64,000 nt of DNA from Acinetobacter sp. CS-2 (GTDB lineage Bacteria > Pseudomonadota > Gammaproteobacteria > Pseudomonadales > Moraxellaceae): contig NZ_CP067019.1 of the NCBI RefSeq assembly GCF_016599715.1, positions 310,001 through 374,000 on the forward strand. The letters run 5' to 3'. The stretch's first letter is position 1. Each line of letters opens with the position of its first letter. Of this stretch, positions 1-8,386 are shown in pieces. The notes below the pieces were generated by a model. That model did no database searches. It saw nothing but the letters and a program-made list of their open reading frames with translations, and was not told the DNA's origin. Position numbers and translations under genes: made by a program.

Positions 1-533
1 CCTGGACGGTTGCCTAAATCACGGGCCAGGTTTTGACCGGATTGCACGGCATGAATCAGAGACAATTGTTGCGGGTTTAATGTACTGTTTTCGGCAATCA
101 GATGAATTTCTTCAAGCACAAATTCATTTTTCTTCGATTTGTACTCATCAAATGCATAATTTGCCTGAGTAAGCGCCAGTGCAAATAAATAATGCTGTTC
201 AGGGGCTAGGGCAGAAATATCAATACTGATCTGTTTGAATTTTTTTTGTGACTCTTTGATAATATTTTGTGCGATTTTTGCTAATTTGGTTGGCTGAATT
301 TCAGCTGCTTTATCTAGGCCAATCAGCGTGGTATTGGTACAGGCAGCCACTTTGCCGATCAGGGTTAAAGATTCGCATAGACTCGCCTTGAATTGTGCTG
401 CTTCGAATAAACTATTTAAATCATTGATTTGATAAGTGGTCGAGGCCTGTTGCAGCTGCTCGGAATCTACTAATATCAATAAACATGGGCTAGATGCATT
501 CTCTTGGAATGACGTATTAATGGTCAGTTTCAT
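1..533 (-). CDS. pepA: Leucyl aminopeptidase PepA, N-terminal part (runs off the left edge)
   Basis: The minus strand is open from an ATG at 533 to the window edge, giving about 177 residues of a cytosolic M17 leucyl aminopeptidase. Only the N-terminal regulatory/macro-like domain is present. It ends in a stretch reading ARDLGNRPG, which corresponds to the conserved segment (RDL.N.P) just before the catalytic domain of PepA proteins. The metal-binding and catalytic residues lie outside the window. PepA releases N-terminal amino acids from peptides and in some enterobacteria also acts in Xer recombination. It is transcribed divergently from lptF, an arrangement common in gammaproteobacteria. 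The identification rests on this partial match and on the neighbourhood. Confidence 0.85.
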   Translation of the reverse strand, partial: MKLTINTSFQENASSPCLLILVDSEQLQQASTTYQINDLNSLFEAAQFKASLCESLTLIGKVAACTNTTLIGLDKAAEIQPTKLAKIAQNIIKESQKKFKQISIDISALAPEQHYLFALALTQANYAFDEYKSKKNEFVLEEIHLIAENSTLNPQQLSLIHAVQSGQNLARDLGNRP

Positions 534-692
534 GTGTTGTATTCATGCCTTGGAAAGATTGCAAATCATTAAACCATTGAAACATTTCTATGAATAGGGT
601 TTCAACGCGCAACAACAGTATAGGTTTTATATTTTCACCATTCGGGTAAACTAGCGCTAGTTTTATTTGTTTCTTTTTTGGGAAGAATTAAT

Positions 693-1793
693 TTGATTAT
701 TCGGCGTTATCTGGTCAAGCAAGTGCTGTCTACCTCCCTGGTGGTCATTGCTTTATTGACCTTAATCATGATGGGTGGTCGGCTGATCAAGTTTTTTGGT
801 GTGGCGGCACAAGGTCGTTTAGATACCAGTATTTTGTTTAGCATTATTGGTTATCGACTGCCAGAATTTTTAACATTAATTCTTCCGCTCGGCTTTTTCA
901 TTGGTCTGATGCTTGTGTTTGGCCGTCTCTACGTCGATCATGAGATGGCAGTCATGAATGGTAGTGGCATCAGCCGTAATCAGTTGGGACGTTTGCTGAT
1001 TCCACTGACGGTGGTTTTTCTTGCGGTTCAAACAGTATTGATGGTGTGGATGTCCCCTTGGGGACTGCGTCACTTTGAAGAACTGATCACCAATCAGGCG
1101 GTGAGAACCGGTTTCGATTTGGTTCGCCCCAAAGAATTCATTTCCTCTGGTCCCTATACTATTTATGCTGGAGATTTGTCGGAAGATCGTCACAATTTAA
1201 AAGATGTGTTTTTCTATCAGCGTGCCGAAAAACCGGGCAAACCTGATGTCATGATTTTGGCGAAGGAAGCCACCCGTGTAGATGTTGCTAATGAAACCGC
1301 CAGTATTGTGGATTTGGTAGAAGGGCGCCGTTATGAAATTTTCCCGGGAACACCAAAATATACACAAGCAGAGTTTCAATCTTATCGTTTACGTTTAGAA
1401 AGTGATCAAGAAGCAAAATTTGAAAGCGCTGAAGTGGAAGCCTTACCAATTGCCAAACTTTGGAACAACCGCAATGATCCTGTCGTTGTGAGTGAATTGG
1501 GCTGGCGTCTCTTCGTACCATTTTCCATTGTGGTTGCCTTAATGCTGGCGATTGCACTGTGTGAAGTAAGCCCGCGTCAGGGACGTTATTTAAAACTGTT
1601 CCCGGCCTTACTGATTTTTGCCAGTCTGATTGTGGCCCTGATGGCGGTCAAAACGCGCATTAGTAAAGATGAAATGGGCATCTGGGCCTATCCTTTGGTG
1701 TTGCTGGCCTATGCTGTTGCCGCAGCACTGTTTTCCCGGAAACAGAAACTGGCACCAAAAATCAAGAAACGAATTCAGCAGGTGAGGTCTTAA
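693..1793 (+). CDS. lptF: LPS export ABC transporter permease LptF
   Basis: Inner-membrane permease of the LptB2FG complex, which extracts lipopolysaccharide or lipooligosaccharide from the inner membrane and feeds the Lpt bridge. The product is about 366 residues. Transmembrane segments at roughly residues 12-32, 50-75 and 95-120 are followed by a periplasmic beta-jellyroll domain (about 130-260) and three C-terminal helices, the family pattern. A longer reading from TTG at 678 is possible. I prefer TTG at 693 because a GGAAG ribosome-binding site sits 7 bases upstream of it and the product then begins MIIRRYLVKQV, as in known LptF proteins. lptG follows after one base, so the two subunits are co-transcribed. 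Confidence 0.93.
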   Translation: MIIRRYLVKQVLSTSLVVIALLTLIMMGGRLIKFFGVAAQGRLDTSILFSIIGYRLPEFLTLILPLGFFIGLMLVFGRLYVDHEMAVMNGSGISRNQLGRLLIPLTVVFLAVQTVLMVWMSPWGLRHFEELITNQAVRTGFDLVRPKEFISSGPYTIYAGDLSEDRHNLKDVFFYQRAEKPGKPDVMILAKEATRVDVANETASIVDLVEGRRYEIFPGTPKYTQAEFQSYRLRLESDQEAKFESAEVEALPIAKLWNNRNDPVVVSELGWRLFVPFSIVVALMLAIALCEVSPRQGRYLKLFPALLIFASLIVALMAVKTRISKDEMGIWAYPLVLLAYAVAAALFSRKQKLAPKIKKRIQQVRS

Positions 1794-1794
1794 A

Positions 1795-2865
1795 ATGTTA
1801 GCACGTCGAATAGTCGCCAAACATGTGACCAAAACTACGGCACTTGCCATGCTGGGTGCAACCGCAGTGCTCTCTGTTTTACAGGTGCTGTTCACCTATT
1901 TGGGTGAATTGGGTTCGCTGAACGAAAACTATGGGGCCTGGCAGGCATTTCTCTATGTATTATGGGGTGCACCGCGTTATCTCTATGAAATTTTGCCGAT
2001 CTCTGCCCTGATTGGGGCGGTGCTGGGTTTAGGTACTCTGGCTTCCAATAGTGAGCTGGTGGTGATGCGCTCGGTGGGCATCAGCCTGTGGCGTATTGTG
2101 GGCTGGGTGATTCGTTCAGCGCTGATTCTGGTGGTGTTATCCTTTGTCTTAAGTGAGTGGGTGATTCCGTATACTAATGAACAGGCCAAAAGTGTCAAAG
2201 ATCACCGTAGCGCCAGTGCATTGGGTGAGGTGAGGGGTTACTGGACCCGTGAAGGTCAGCGTTTTATTTATATTGATTATGCCAATGCACAAGGCCAGCT
2301 TCAGCGTGTTCAGGTGGTTGACTTTGATGACAATTATTATCTGAAAGGTGTACTGAATGCAGAACAGGGCCAGTTCATTAAAGATGGTGACTGGAAGCTG
2401 CAGCAGGCAACCCAGATGGATATTTTGCCACAAGGAAATTCTACTCTGCTACAGAGCGCACAGCTACCGCTGGCTTTAGCCCTGCAACCGAAATATGTGC
2501 ATATGGTCACCATTGATCCGGAAGATTTATCTCCAAGTCAGCTGGTGAGTTTTATGAGCTATATGCATGAATATAGCCAGGTGCCGAAAACCTACCAGCT
2601 GGCATTCTGGCAAAAAGTCGGTTCGCCATTTGCCTTGATTGCCTTGGTGCTCATTGCCTGTTCCTTTATTTTTGGTCCCTTACGTCAACAGTCGATGGGT
2701 TTCCGTCTGGTCATTGCCTTGTTTATTGGCTTGGGATTCTTCTATCTGCAGGACTTTCTGGGCTATGCCAGTCTGGTCTATTCACCATCACCAGCCTGGT
2801 TCGTGTTTGTGCCGATTGTGCTGATGCTGCTGGTCGGTGGTTATTTGCTGCGCCGTGCACGTTAA
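1795..2865 (+). CDS. lptG: LPS export ABC transporter permease LptG
   Basis: Second permease of the LptB2FG LPS extractor, 356 residues. It has the same topology as LptF: N-terminal helices at about 15-35, 55-80 and 98-122, a periplasmic jellyroll (about 130-265), and C-terminal helices from about 275 to the end. The start ATG lies one base after the lptF stop, which implies tight translational coupling. It pairs with LptF and the ATPase LptB, which is not in this window. After the stop there are 122 bases before gpmI. That gap contains an imperfect inverted repeat (GTGCATGATC against GATCTGCAC) without a clear T-run, so termination there is uncertain. Confidence 0.93.
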   Translation: MLARRIVAKHVTKTTALAMLGATAVLSVLQVLFTYLGELGSLNENYGAWQAFLYVLWGAPRYLYEILPISALIGAVLGLGTLASNSELVVMRSVGISLWRIVGWVIRSALILVVLSFVLSEWVIPYTNEQAKSVKDHRSASALGEVRGYWTREGQRFIYIDYANAQGQLQRVQVVDFDDNYYLKGVLNAEQGQFIKDGDWKLQQATQMDILPQGNSTLLQSAQLPLALALQPKYVHMVTIDPEDLSPSQLVSFMSYMHEYSQVPKTYQLAFWQKVGSPFALIALVLIACSFIFGPLRQQSMGFRLVIALFIGLGFFYLQDFLGYASLVYSPSPAWFVFVPIVLMLLVGGYLLRRAR

Positions 2866-2987
2866 ACTGCTCCGACAGTGATAAAAAGAATGTGCATGAT
2901 CAGCTTTAGTCATGATCTGCACATAGAGTCTTGACCGAAAATTCGGTAAGATATGACGATGAAATTGTAAACAAAAGAGTGTTCATT

Positions 2988-4535
2988 ATGACGGATGCAA
3001 CTGCTGGCAAAATCCCTCACGTATTGGTAATTATGGATGGTGTGGGTCATCGCGAAGCGGTCGAAGACAATGCTTTCCTGGCAGCAAAACGACCTAACTT
3101 AACGGCTATGCAACAAAAGCATCCACATGGTTTGATTTCAGGTTCAGGTGAAGATGTCGGCCTGCCTGATGGTCAAATGGGCAACTCTGAAGTGGGTCAT
3201 ATGAACCTGGGTGCAGGTCGAGTGCTGTATCAGGATTTCACTCGCATTACCAAAGACATCCGTAGCGGTGCTTTTTTTGAGCACGAAGTGCTGGTCGATG
3301 CCGTTGAAAAAGCCAAAGCCGCAAATAGAGCAGTCCATATTTTGGGCTTGCTGTCGCAAGGTGGCGTGCATTCGCATGAAGACCATATTGTAGCCATGGC
3401 TGAACTGGCACTGAAACGTGGTGCAAAAGTTTATCTGCATGCTTTCCTGGACGGTCGTGATACACCGCCTAAAAGTGCACAGCCATCTCTAGAAAAACTC
3501 GATGCATTGTTTGCCCAATATCCGGGTCAAGGCCGTATCGCCACCCTGATCGGCCGTTACTTTGCCATGGACCGTGACAACCGTTGGGATCGTGTAGAAC
3601 AGGCCTACCGTCTGCTGACTGAAGGTGAAGCAGTACGTACCGCTGCAACAGCCGTTGAAGGTCTGGAACAGGCTTATGCAGCTGAAGAAAGCGATGAATT
3701 TGTCAAAGCCACCCGTATCGGTGATGTGGCGAAAATTCAGGATGGCGACAGTGTAGTGTTTATGAACTTCCGTGCCGACCGTGCGCGTGAAATCACCAAG
3801 GCCTTTGTCGAAAAAGATTTTGCTGGTTTTGAACGTAAAGTGGTTCCAAACCTGTCTAAATTTGTGATGTTGACCCGTTACCAGGCGACCATTGATGCAC
3901 CTGTGGCCTACATGCCTGAAGCGCTGAAAAACTCGATTGGCGAGTATTTATCAAGTCTGGGTAAAACACAGCTGCGTATTGCCGAAACAGAAAAATATGC
4001 CCATGTGACTTTCTTCTTCAGTGGTGGTCGTGAAGATGAATATCCAGGTGAAAAACGCATTTTGATTCCATCTCCAAGCGTTGCCACTTATGACCTGAAA
4101 CCGGAAATGAGTGCTTTCGAGGTGACTGATGAACTGGTTGCTGCGATTAATTCGGGTGAATATGACTTATTGGTTGTGAACTATGCCAATGGTGATATGG
4201 TGGGGCATACCGGTGTATTCGATGCCGCAGTGAAAGCAGTGGAAGCAGTAGATACATGCCTCGGTCGTGTCTATGAAGCGGTGATGGCACAAAAAGGTCA
4301 TATGCTGATCACCGCCGATCATGGTAATGTAGAGCAAATGCAGGACTACCAAAGTGGTCAGGTCCATACTCAACATACCACTGAACTGGTTCCGTTTATT
4401 TATGTCGGCCCAACTTCTGCAACCATTGCTGAAGGTGGTGTACTTGCAGATGTCGCACCGACATTGTTGAACCTCATGCAAATTCCTGTACCTGAAGAAA
4501 TGAAAGGTCGTAATTTGATTACTTTAAAATCATAA
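2988..4535 (+). CDS. gpmI: 2,3-bisphosphoglycerate-independent phosphoglycerate mutase
   Basis: Interconverts 3-phosphoglycerate and 2-phosphoglycerate in the cytosol through a phosphoserine intermediate that needs Mn2+. The product from ATG 2988 is 515 residues, the usual family length. It shows the metal-binding VIMDG near residue 17, the catalytic serine in [10 protein letters not shown] (about Ser67), and the C-terminal TADHGN metal site. An in-frame TTG at 2931 would add 19 residues. I reject it because homologues begin just before the PHVLVIMDG strand. A TTGACC hexamer at 2932 could belong to the promoter, but I cannot assign a convincing -10. ctpA follows 26 bases downstream in the same direction. 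Confidence 0.95.
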   Translation: MTDATAGKIPHVLVIMDGVGHREAVEDNAFLAAKRPNLTAMQQKHPHGLISGSGEDVGLPDGQMGNSEVGHMNLGAGRVLYQDFTRITKDIRSGAFFEHEVLVDAVEKAKAANRAVHILGLLSQGGVHSHEDHIVAMAELALKRGAKVYLHAFLDGRDTPPKSAQPSLEKLDALFAQYPGQGRIATLIGRYFAMDRDNRWDRVEQAYRLLTEGEAVRTAATAVEGLEQAYAAEESDEFVKATRIGDVAKIQDGDSVVFMNFRADRAREITKAFVEKDFAGFERKVVPNLSKFVMLTRYQATIDAPVAYMPEALKNSIGEYLSSLGKTQLRIAETEKYAHVTFFFSGGREDEYPGEKRILIPSPSVATYDLKPEMSAFEVTDELVAAINSGEYDLLVVNYANGDMVGHTGVFDAAVKAVEAVDTCLGRVYEAVMAQKGHMLITADHGNVEQMQDYQSGQVHTQHTTELVPFIYVGPTSATIAEGGVLADVAPTLLNLMQIPVPEEMKGRNLITLKS

Positions 4536-4561
4536 AAAATTTCGTATAAACAGGTGGATGG

Positions 4562-5740
4562 ATGGCTTTACAGCGCTGGAAAAAGGTTGTCATTTTAACA
4601 ACGTTATTCATGTGTGTGAGCCATTCCGCTTTTGCTGCGGTAAAAGGCAAGGGCCAGCCTGTTTTAGATTTTGATGATGAAGCTGAACAGAACTATGCTG
4701 AAGTTCCGGTGGAATCGATTCAGCAGTTCGTGCAGATTTATAGCATTGTCAAAGAAAATTATGTCGATGAAAAAAATGATGAAGCCTTATTTCAACAGGC
4801 GATTAAAGGTCTGGTCAGTGGACTCGATCGTTATTCCCGTTATTTAAGTCCAGAAGAATATAAGCAGTTATTACAATACACTGAAGGGGATATCGCCTCT
4901 GTCGACTTTGAACTGACCTATGATCCGCAATTGCATCAATGGGTCATTCAAGGCTTAAAGGAAAATGCAGATTCAACCAAGCAAGGTTTGCACAATGGGG
5001 TCAGTGTATTCAAGATTGATGACCAGGAACTGAAAAAATTCAATCATGATCAGGTGAATAGCTTGCTGAATGGTTCGATTGGTTCGACCTTAAGCTTACA
5101 GCTGGCACAAAATAGCAAGCCGTTGATTTTAGTTCGTAATAAAAAAATAGAAACCGATATTCAGGCAACCTTATTGCATAATCAGGTGCTGGTGATCAAG
5201 GTCAGGGTGTTTCAGCAAGATACAGCCAATGAAATCAAACGCTTGATTGAAGAGTATTCTTCTTCACGCTTGAAAACGGTGTTATTGGATTTAAGAAATA
5301 ACCCTGGCGGATTGTTGTCCGCTGCGGTTGAATCGGCTGATCTGTTTTTGAACCAGGGAATCATTGTTTCAACCAAAAGCCGTTCCGAAGGCGACCAGCA
5401 GTTTCAGGCCCTGCCCAGTTTTGAGTTTCAGAATTTAAAGTTGGGTATTTTAATCAATAACCGTTCTGCCTCTGCCGCTGAAGTCTTTACTGCCGCGATG
5501 AAAGATCATGGCCGTGCCTGGGTGATCGGGGATAAGAGTTACGGAAAAGGGGTGGTACAAAAACTGTTCCCACTTTCCAACGGTGCAGCTTTACAGATGA
5601 CGGTATCGCATTACTACACTCCTAAAGGGCAGATGATTGAAGGGGTAGGTATTCAGCCCAATCAACACTATCTGCAACATGAAATGAAAGAAGAAAACTA
5701 TCTAGAACATGTTGCAGAGATCATTTTAACTCATAAATAA
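4562..5740 (+). CDS. ctpA: S41-family carboxyl-terminal processing protease (CtpA-like)
   Basis: Periplasmic serine protease of the C-terminal processing family, 392 residues. A Sec signal peptide covers about residues 1-25 (cleavage after AFA). A helical N-terminal region and a diverged PDZ-like region (about 110-190) precede the S41 core. The Ser-Lys dyad is recognisable: Ser304 in RSASAAE and Lys329 in YGKGVVQ, with the 25-residue spacing seen in E. coli Tsp. LRNNPGG (about 244-250) is also typical. The protease probably trims periplasmic or outer-membrane proteins, or peptidoglycan hydrolases. In pseudomonads ctpA usually follows gpmI and an envC-type gene; here no envC lies between them. 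The substrate cannot be read from the sequence. Confidence 0.88.
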   Translation: MALQRWKKVVILTTLFMCVSHSAFAAVKGKGQPVLDFDDEAEQNYAEVPVESIQQFVQIYSIVKENYVDEKNDEALFQQAIKGLVSGLDRYSRYLSPEEYKQLLQYTEGDIASVDFELTYDPQLHQWVIQGLKENADSTKQGLHNGVSVFKIDDQELKKFNHDQVNSLLNGSIGSTLSLQLAQNSKPLILVRNKKIETDIQATLLHNQVLVIKVRVFQQDTANEIKRLIEEYSSSRLKTVLLDLRNNPGGLLSAAVESADLFLNQGIIVSTKSRSEGDQQFQALPSFEFQNLKLGILINNRSASAAEVFTAAMKDHGRAWVIGDKSYGKGVVQKLFPLSNGAALQMTVSHYYTPKGQMIEGVGIQPNQHYLQHEMKEENYLEHVAEIILTHK

Positions 5741-5765
5741 AACGGCCTGATCCTTAAAAAATGGT

Positions 5766-5900
5766 CTAGTCCTCGTCGGTATCTAAACCAAATTTTTTCA
5801 GTCGATAACGCAAGGAACGGAAAGACATGCCCAGTTTCTTGGCAGCCAGTGTTCTGTTCCAATGGGTTAAATTTAATGCATTGAGTAAAATATCTTTTTC
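5766..5900 (-). pseudogene. pilR: pilR 3' fragment (DNA-binding domain severed by the IS)
   Basis: This is the C-terminal 44 codons of PilR, read on the minus strand from the target-duplication copy at 5892-5900 to the TAG at 5766. The peptide starts EKDILLNALNLTHWNRT and carries a Fis-type helix-turn-helix (TLAAKKLGMSFRSLRYRLKK), ending LDTDED. Its first three codons (EKD) repeat the last three PilR codons on the far side of the IS, exactly as a 9-bp target duplication predicts. Removing the IS and one copy of the repeat restores one uninterrupted frame of about 469 residues. No start codon or promoter is evident for separate expression of this fragment. Confidence 0.93.
5892..5900. repeat. 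Target-site duplication, left copy
   Basis: The 9 bases ATCTTTTTC lie immediately left of the insertion sequence and are repeated exactly at 7081-7089. A 9-bp duplication is the usual size for ISAba1-type elements. An exact duplication indicates simple transposition rather than later rearrangement. Confidence 0.95.
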
Positions 5901-5918
5901 CTCTGTACACGACAAATT

Positions 5919-6455
5919 TCATAGGATCCTTGTCCTATCAGGCTTTTTCTTTCTTAAAATTGCTAGCACTTTCTTAAATTCTTCTTTTTTTCCAAAACCA
6001 ATCAAACGTAGAATAGCCATTTGAACATAGTCCAAACCGTAGCGAAATAAACTTACTGAAAGTCGTCCATGCTTCTTTATTTTTATCGCTTTTTTCCGAT
6101 CATGTTGCCATTCACCTGTTAAATAGCACCAACAGAAACCGATAGCTAGCACTGCTATCAATTTCTTGACTCGTCTAGGGTCTGTTAAACGAGTATTTTC
6201 AAGATTGAATCCACGTCCTTTGAGACAACTAAATAACGTTTCGATTTCCCAGCGTAATGCATAATCACGAATAGCAGAAGCATTAAACATAGGAGAAACA
6301 ACAAGTAAAAGCTCTCCATCTTCTAATCGTAGCGCACTAATATACAGTTTCACTCGACCAACCCAAATACGTCGTTTACGACATTCAGTTTGACCAACTT
6401 GAAGATGACGAAATAAATCACTAATTTTATGATTCTTGGCTAAGTGATTGGTCAC
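5919..6455 (-). CDS. IS4-family transposase, C-terminal frame (orfB)
   Basis: This 178-residue frame carries the second half of the DDE transposase, including the region around YALRWEIETLFSCLKGRGFNLE. That is the YREK-like signature of IS4-family enzymes, with the catalytic glutamate in WEIETLF. It could start from GTG at 6455, overlapping the end of orfA by 4 bases. More likely it is made as a fusion: a -1 slip on the run of seven A residues near the end of orfA joins the two frames. In ISAba1 the same two-frame layout (about 189 and 178 residues) is described. Confidence 0.9.
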   Translation of the reverse strand: MTNHLAKNHKISDLFRHLQVGQTECRKRRIWVGRVKLYISALRLEDGELLLVVSPMFNASAIRDYALRWEIETLFSCLKGRGFNLENTRLTDPRRVKKLIAVLAIGFCWCYLTGEWQHDRKKAIKIKKHGRLSVSLFRYGLDYVQMAILRLIGFGKKEEFKKVLAILRKKKPDRTRIL

Positions 6456-7012
6456 AATAAAGTTTTTTTAACACGTATACAGAAGTTAATGTCATTTTCA
6501 ATTAACCATGTAAACCATTTCTCACCGATAAATTCTCTGTCTGCAAACACATTCACAATACGATCTTTACCAAAAATGGAGATAAAGCGTTGAATCAAAG
6601 CAATACGCTCTTTTGTATCTGAATTTCCACGTTTATTGAGCAATGTCCAAACAATAGGTATCGCTATTCCACGATAGACGATGGCTAACATCAAGATATT
6701 AATATCTCGTTTTCCCCATTTCCAATTAGTTCTATCCAAAGTTAATTGGACTTTATCGAATGAAAATATATTGAAAATTAACTGAGAAATTTGACGATAA
6801 TCGAAATACTGATCTGCAAAGAAGCGTTGTATACGTCGATAAAATGATTGTGGTAAGCACTTGATGGGTAAGGCTTTAGATGCAGAAGAAAGATTACATG
6901 TCTGTTTTACAATTAATGCAAGCATAATCAGTGTAAAACATTTTGCATGTGACTTGTTCCACTTTAGATATTTGTTTAAGATGAGATGTAACTCATTGAA
7001 ATGTGTCATCAT
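6452..7012 (-). CDS. IS4-family transposase, N-terminal frame (orfA)
   Basis: This 186-residue frame holds the N-terminal half of the transposase. LTLDRTNWKWG contains the first catalytic aspartate and VNVFADREFIG the second, as in IS4 and IS10 enzymes. The frame ends soon after CIRVKK, where the coding strand has seven consecutive A residues. A -1 shift there would continue as NFIVTNHL into orfB, the sequence I recall for the ISAba1 fusion protein. Two ATG codons begin the frame (7012 and 7009); the second matches the ISAba1 start better. The product mobilises the surrounding element. Confidence 0.9.
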   Translation of the reverse strand: MMTHFNELHLILNKYLKWNKSHAKCFTLIMLALIVKQTCNLSSASKALPIKCLPQSFYRRIQRFFADQYFDYRQISQLIFNIFSFDKVQLTLDRTNWKWGKRDINILMLAIVYRGIAIPIVWTLLNKRGNSDTKERIALIQRFISIFGKDRIVNVFADREFIGEKWFTWLIENDINFCIRVKKTLL

Positions 7013-7020
7013 ATTCGTCG

Positions 7021-7048
7021 TCAGAAAACAAGTATTATGCCATTATTT
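7021..7048 (+). promoter_or_regulatory. Outward-facing promoter at the right end of the IS
   Basis: TCAGAA at 7021-7026 and TTATTT at 7043-7048 are separated by 16 bases. They occupy the place of the characterised ISAba1 outward promoter (TTAGAA and TTATTT), with one change in the -35 box. Transcription would leave the element rightward and run antisense through the 5' part of pilR, possibly into pilS. Activity is inferred from similarity only. Confidence 0.55.
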
Positions 7049-7080
7049 CAATGAGTTATCTTTTTTTGTCGTGTACAAAG

Positions 7081-7089
7081 ATCTTTTTC
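7081..7089. repeat. Target-site duplication, right copy
   Basis: ATCTTTTTC directly after the right terminal repeat matches 5892-5900 base for base. On the minus strand it encodes EKD, the last native PilR residues before the reading frame enters the IS. Confidence 0.95.
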
Positions 7090-8364
7090 AATATTTTCCA
7101 GATAAAGCTCCAAACCTTCATCGGGTAATTTCTTGGAAGACATCACGATGTCACTGCGCAAGCTGTGCGGGTCTTCCGTTACCTCTGGCACTGCTACAGT
7201 AGGGTAGCGTAAAGGTGCGCTTTGCAGGTGTTGCAAATCGATTCTTTCATCATCGCTTAAGGTAATGGCGCGTTCAATAATATTGCGCAGTTCGCGGACA
7301 TTGCCGGGATAATACTGACTCAGTAAAAAGCTTTTCGCACGATCAGTCAGCTGTTTTTGCGGAATATCCCATTCCTGACTAATTTTCTGAATAAAGTGAT
7401 GCGCCAATAAAATAATATCGTCACCGCGGTCACGCAGTGGAGGCAAGACCAGATCCATGACATGGATACGGAAAAACAAGTCCTGTCTAAAGCGGCCTTG
7501 CTGAACCAGGGCTTCCAGATCCTGGTGGCTGGCACTAATCACCCGGAAATCGACATCAATTTCACCATCTGAGCCGACTGGACGAATCCGTTTTTCCTGT
7601 ACGGCACGCAGCAGTTTAACCTGCATGTTTAAAGGCAGTTCGGCAATTTCATCCAGAAACAGACTGCCGCCGTGGGCAGACTGAATTAGACCCTGTTTGT
7701 CTTGTGTAGCGCCGGTAAAGCTGCCTTTTTTATGCCCGAACAGTTCGCTTTCCATCAATTCAGTCGGAATGGCGCCGCAGTTAATGGCAATAAAAGGACC
7801 TTCATTACGGTTACTGAGGCGATGCACCAGATTGGCAATGACTTCTTTTCCTGTTCCGGATTCACCGGTAATAAAAACAGGTGCCTGAGAGCGGGCAATT
7901 TTATTTAAGGTCACCCGTAACTGTTGAATTGGCAGTGACTGTCCAATTAACAGTTTTTGCTCCAGGCTATCTTCCTTGATCTGCAAATGATCTTGTGGTT
8001 TGTTAAAGGCTTTTTGCAGGAGCTGTTCCAGATGCTTCTGATTTACGGGTTTGCTGACAAAATCGAAGGCACCGGCTTTGAGTGCTGCGATGGCGATTTC
8101 CATATTACCATATGCCGTCAGTACCGCCACGGGTACGGATGGAAAGTGCTGGTTAATCCATTCCACCAGTTGCAGTCCATTGCCGTCCGGTAAATTTAAA
8201 TCGGTTAGACAGGCATCATAGCGGTATTCGGACAAGAATTTTTTGGCCTGTTCCAGACGATAGGCAATATGGGTTTTAATTCCAATACGAGATAACGACA
8301 TTTGCATGAGGGTACACAAATCTTCCTCATCATCCACCAATAAGACAAGTGGTTGTTGTTCCAC
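7081..8364 (-). pseudogene. pilR: pilR 5' part: sigma-54 response regulator truncated by the IS
   Basis: PilR is the response regulator that, with PilS, activates sigma-54-dependent pilA transcription. This part encodes 428 residues. They include a receiver domain (acidic VDDEED, phospho-acceptor Asp in CLTDLNLPDG) and an AAA+ sigma-54 interaction domain with Walker A GESGTGKE, the GSFTGA loop and Walker B GSLFLDE. The frame then reads nine IS-encoded residues (about LCTRQKKITH) and stops at 7048. The Fis-type DNA-binding domain is left behind at 5766-5900. I use the GTG at 8364, which gives MEQQPLVLLVDDE; an upstream TTG at 8379 is in frame but has no ribosome-binding site. The truncated protein may still be made but should not bind its own sites. 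Confidence 0.9.
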
Positions 8365-8386
8365 AATACACCCCAGCAATTTTCAT

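Larger units (their letters stand above)
5901..7080 (-). mobile_element. ISAba1-like insertion sequence (IS4 family), 1180 bp, inserted in pilR
   Basis: A complete element bounded by 16-bp terminal inverted repeats: CTCTGTACACGACAAA at 5901-5916 and its near-perfect complement TTTGTCGTGTACAAAG at 7065-7080, with one mismatch. It is flanked by exact 9-bp direct repeats. The length of 1180 bp, the terminal repeat, and the two overlapping transposase frames all match what I recall of ISAba1. Several internal stretches differ from my memory of the ISAba1 sequence, so I call it ISAba1-like rather than ISAba1. The transposase reads on the minus strand, the same direction as pilR. Intact ends, duplication and frames suggest a recent insertion and a functional element. 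Confidence 0.93.

Noticed and set aside
5901..7080. Treating the two-frame transposase as a dead pseudogene
   Set aside because: The frames overlap at a seven-A run in the same way as described for ISAba1, and ends and target duplication are intact.
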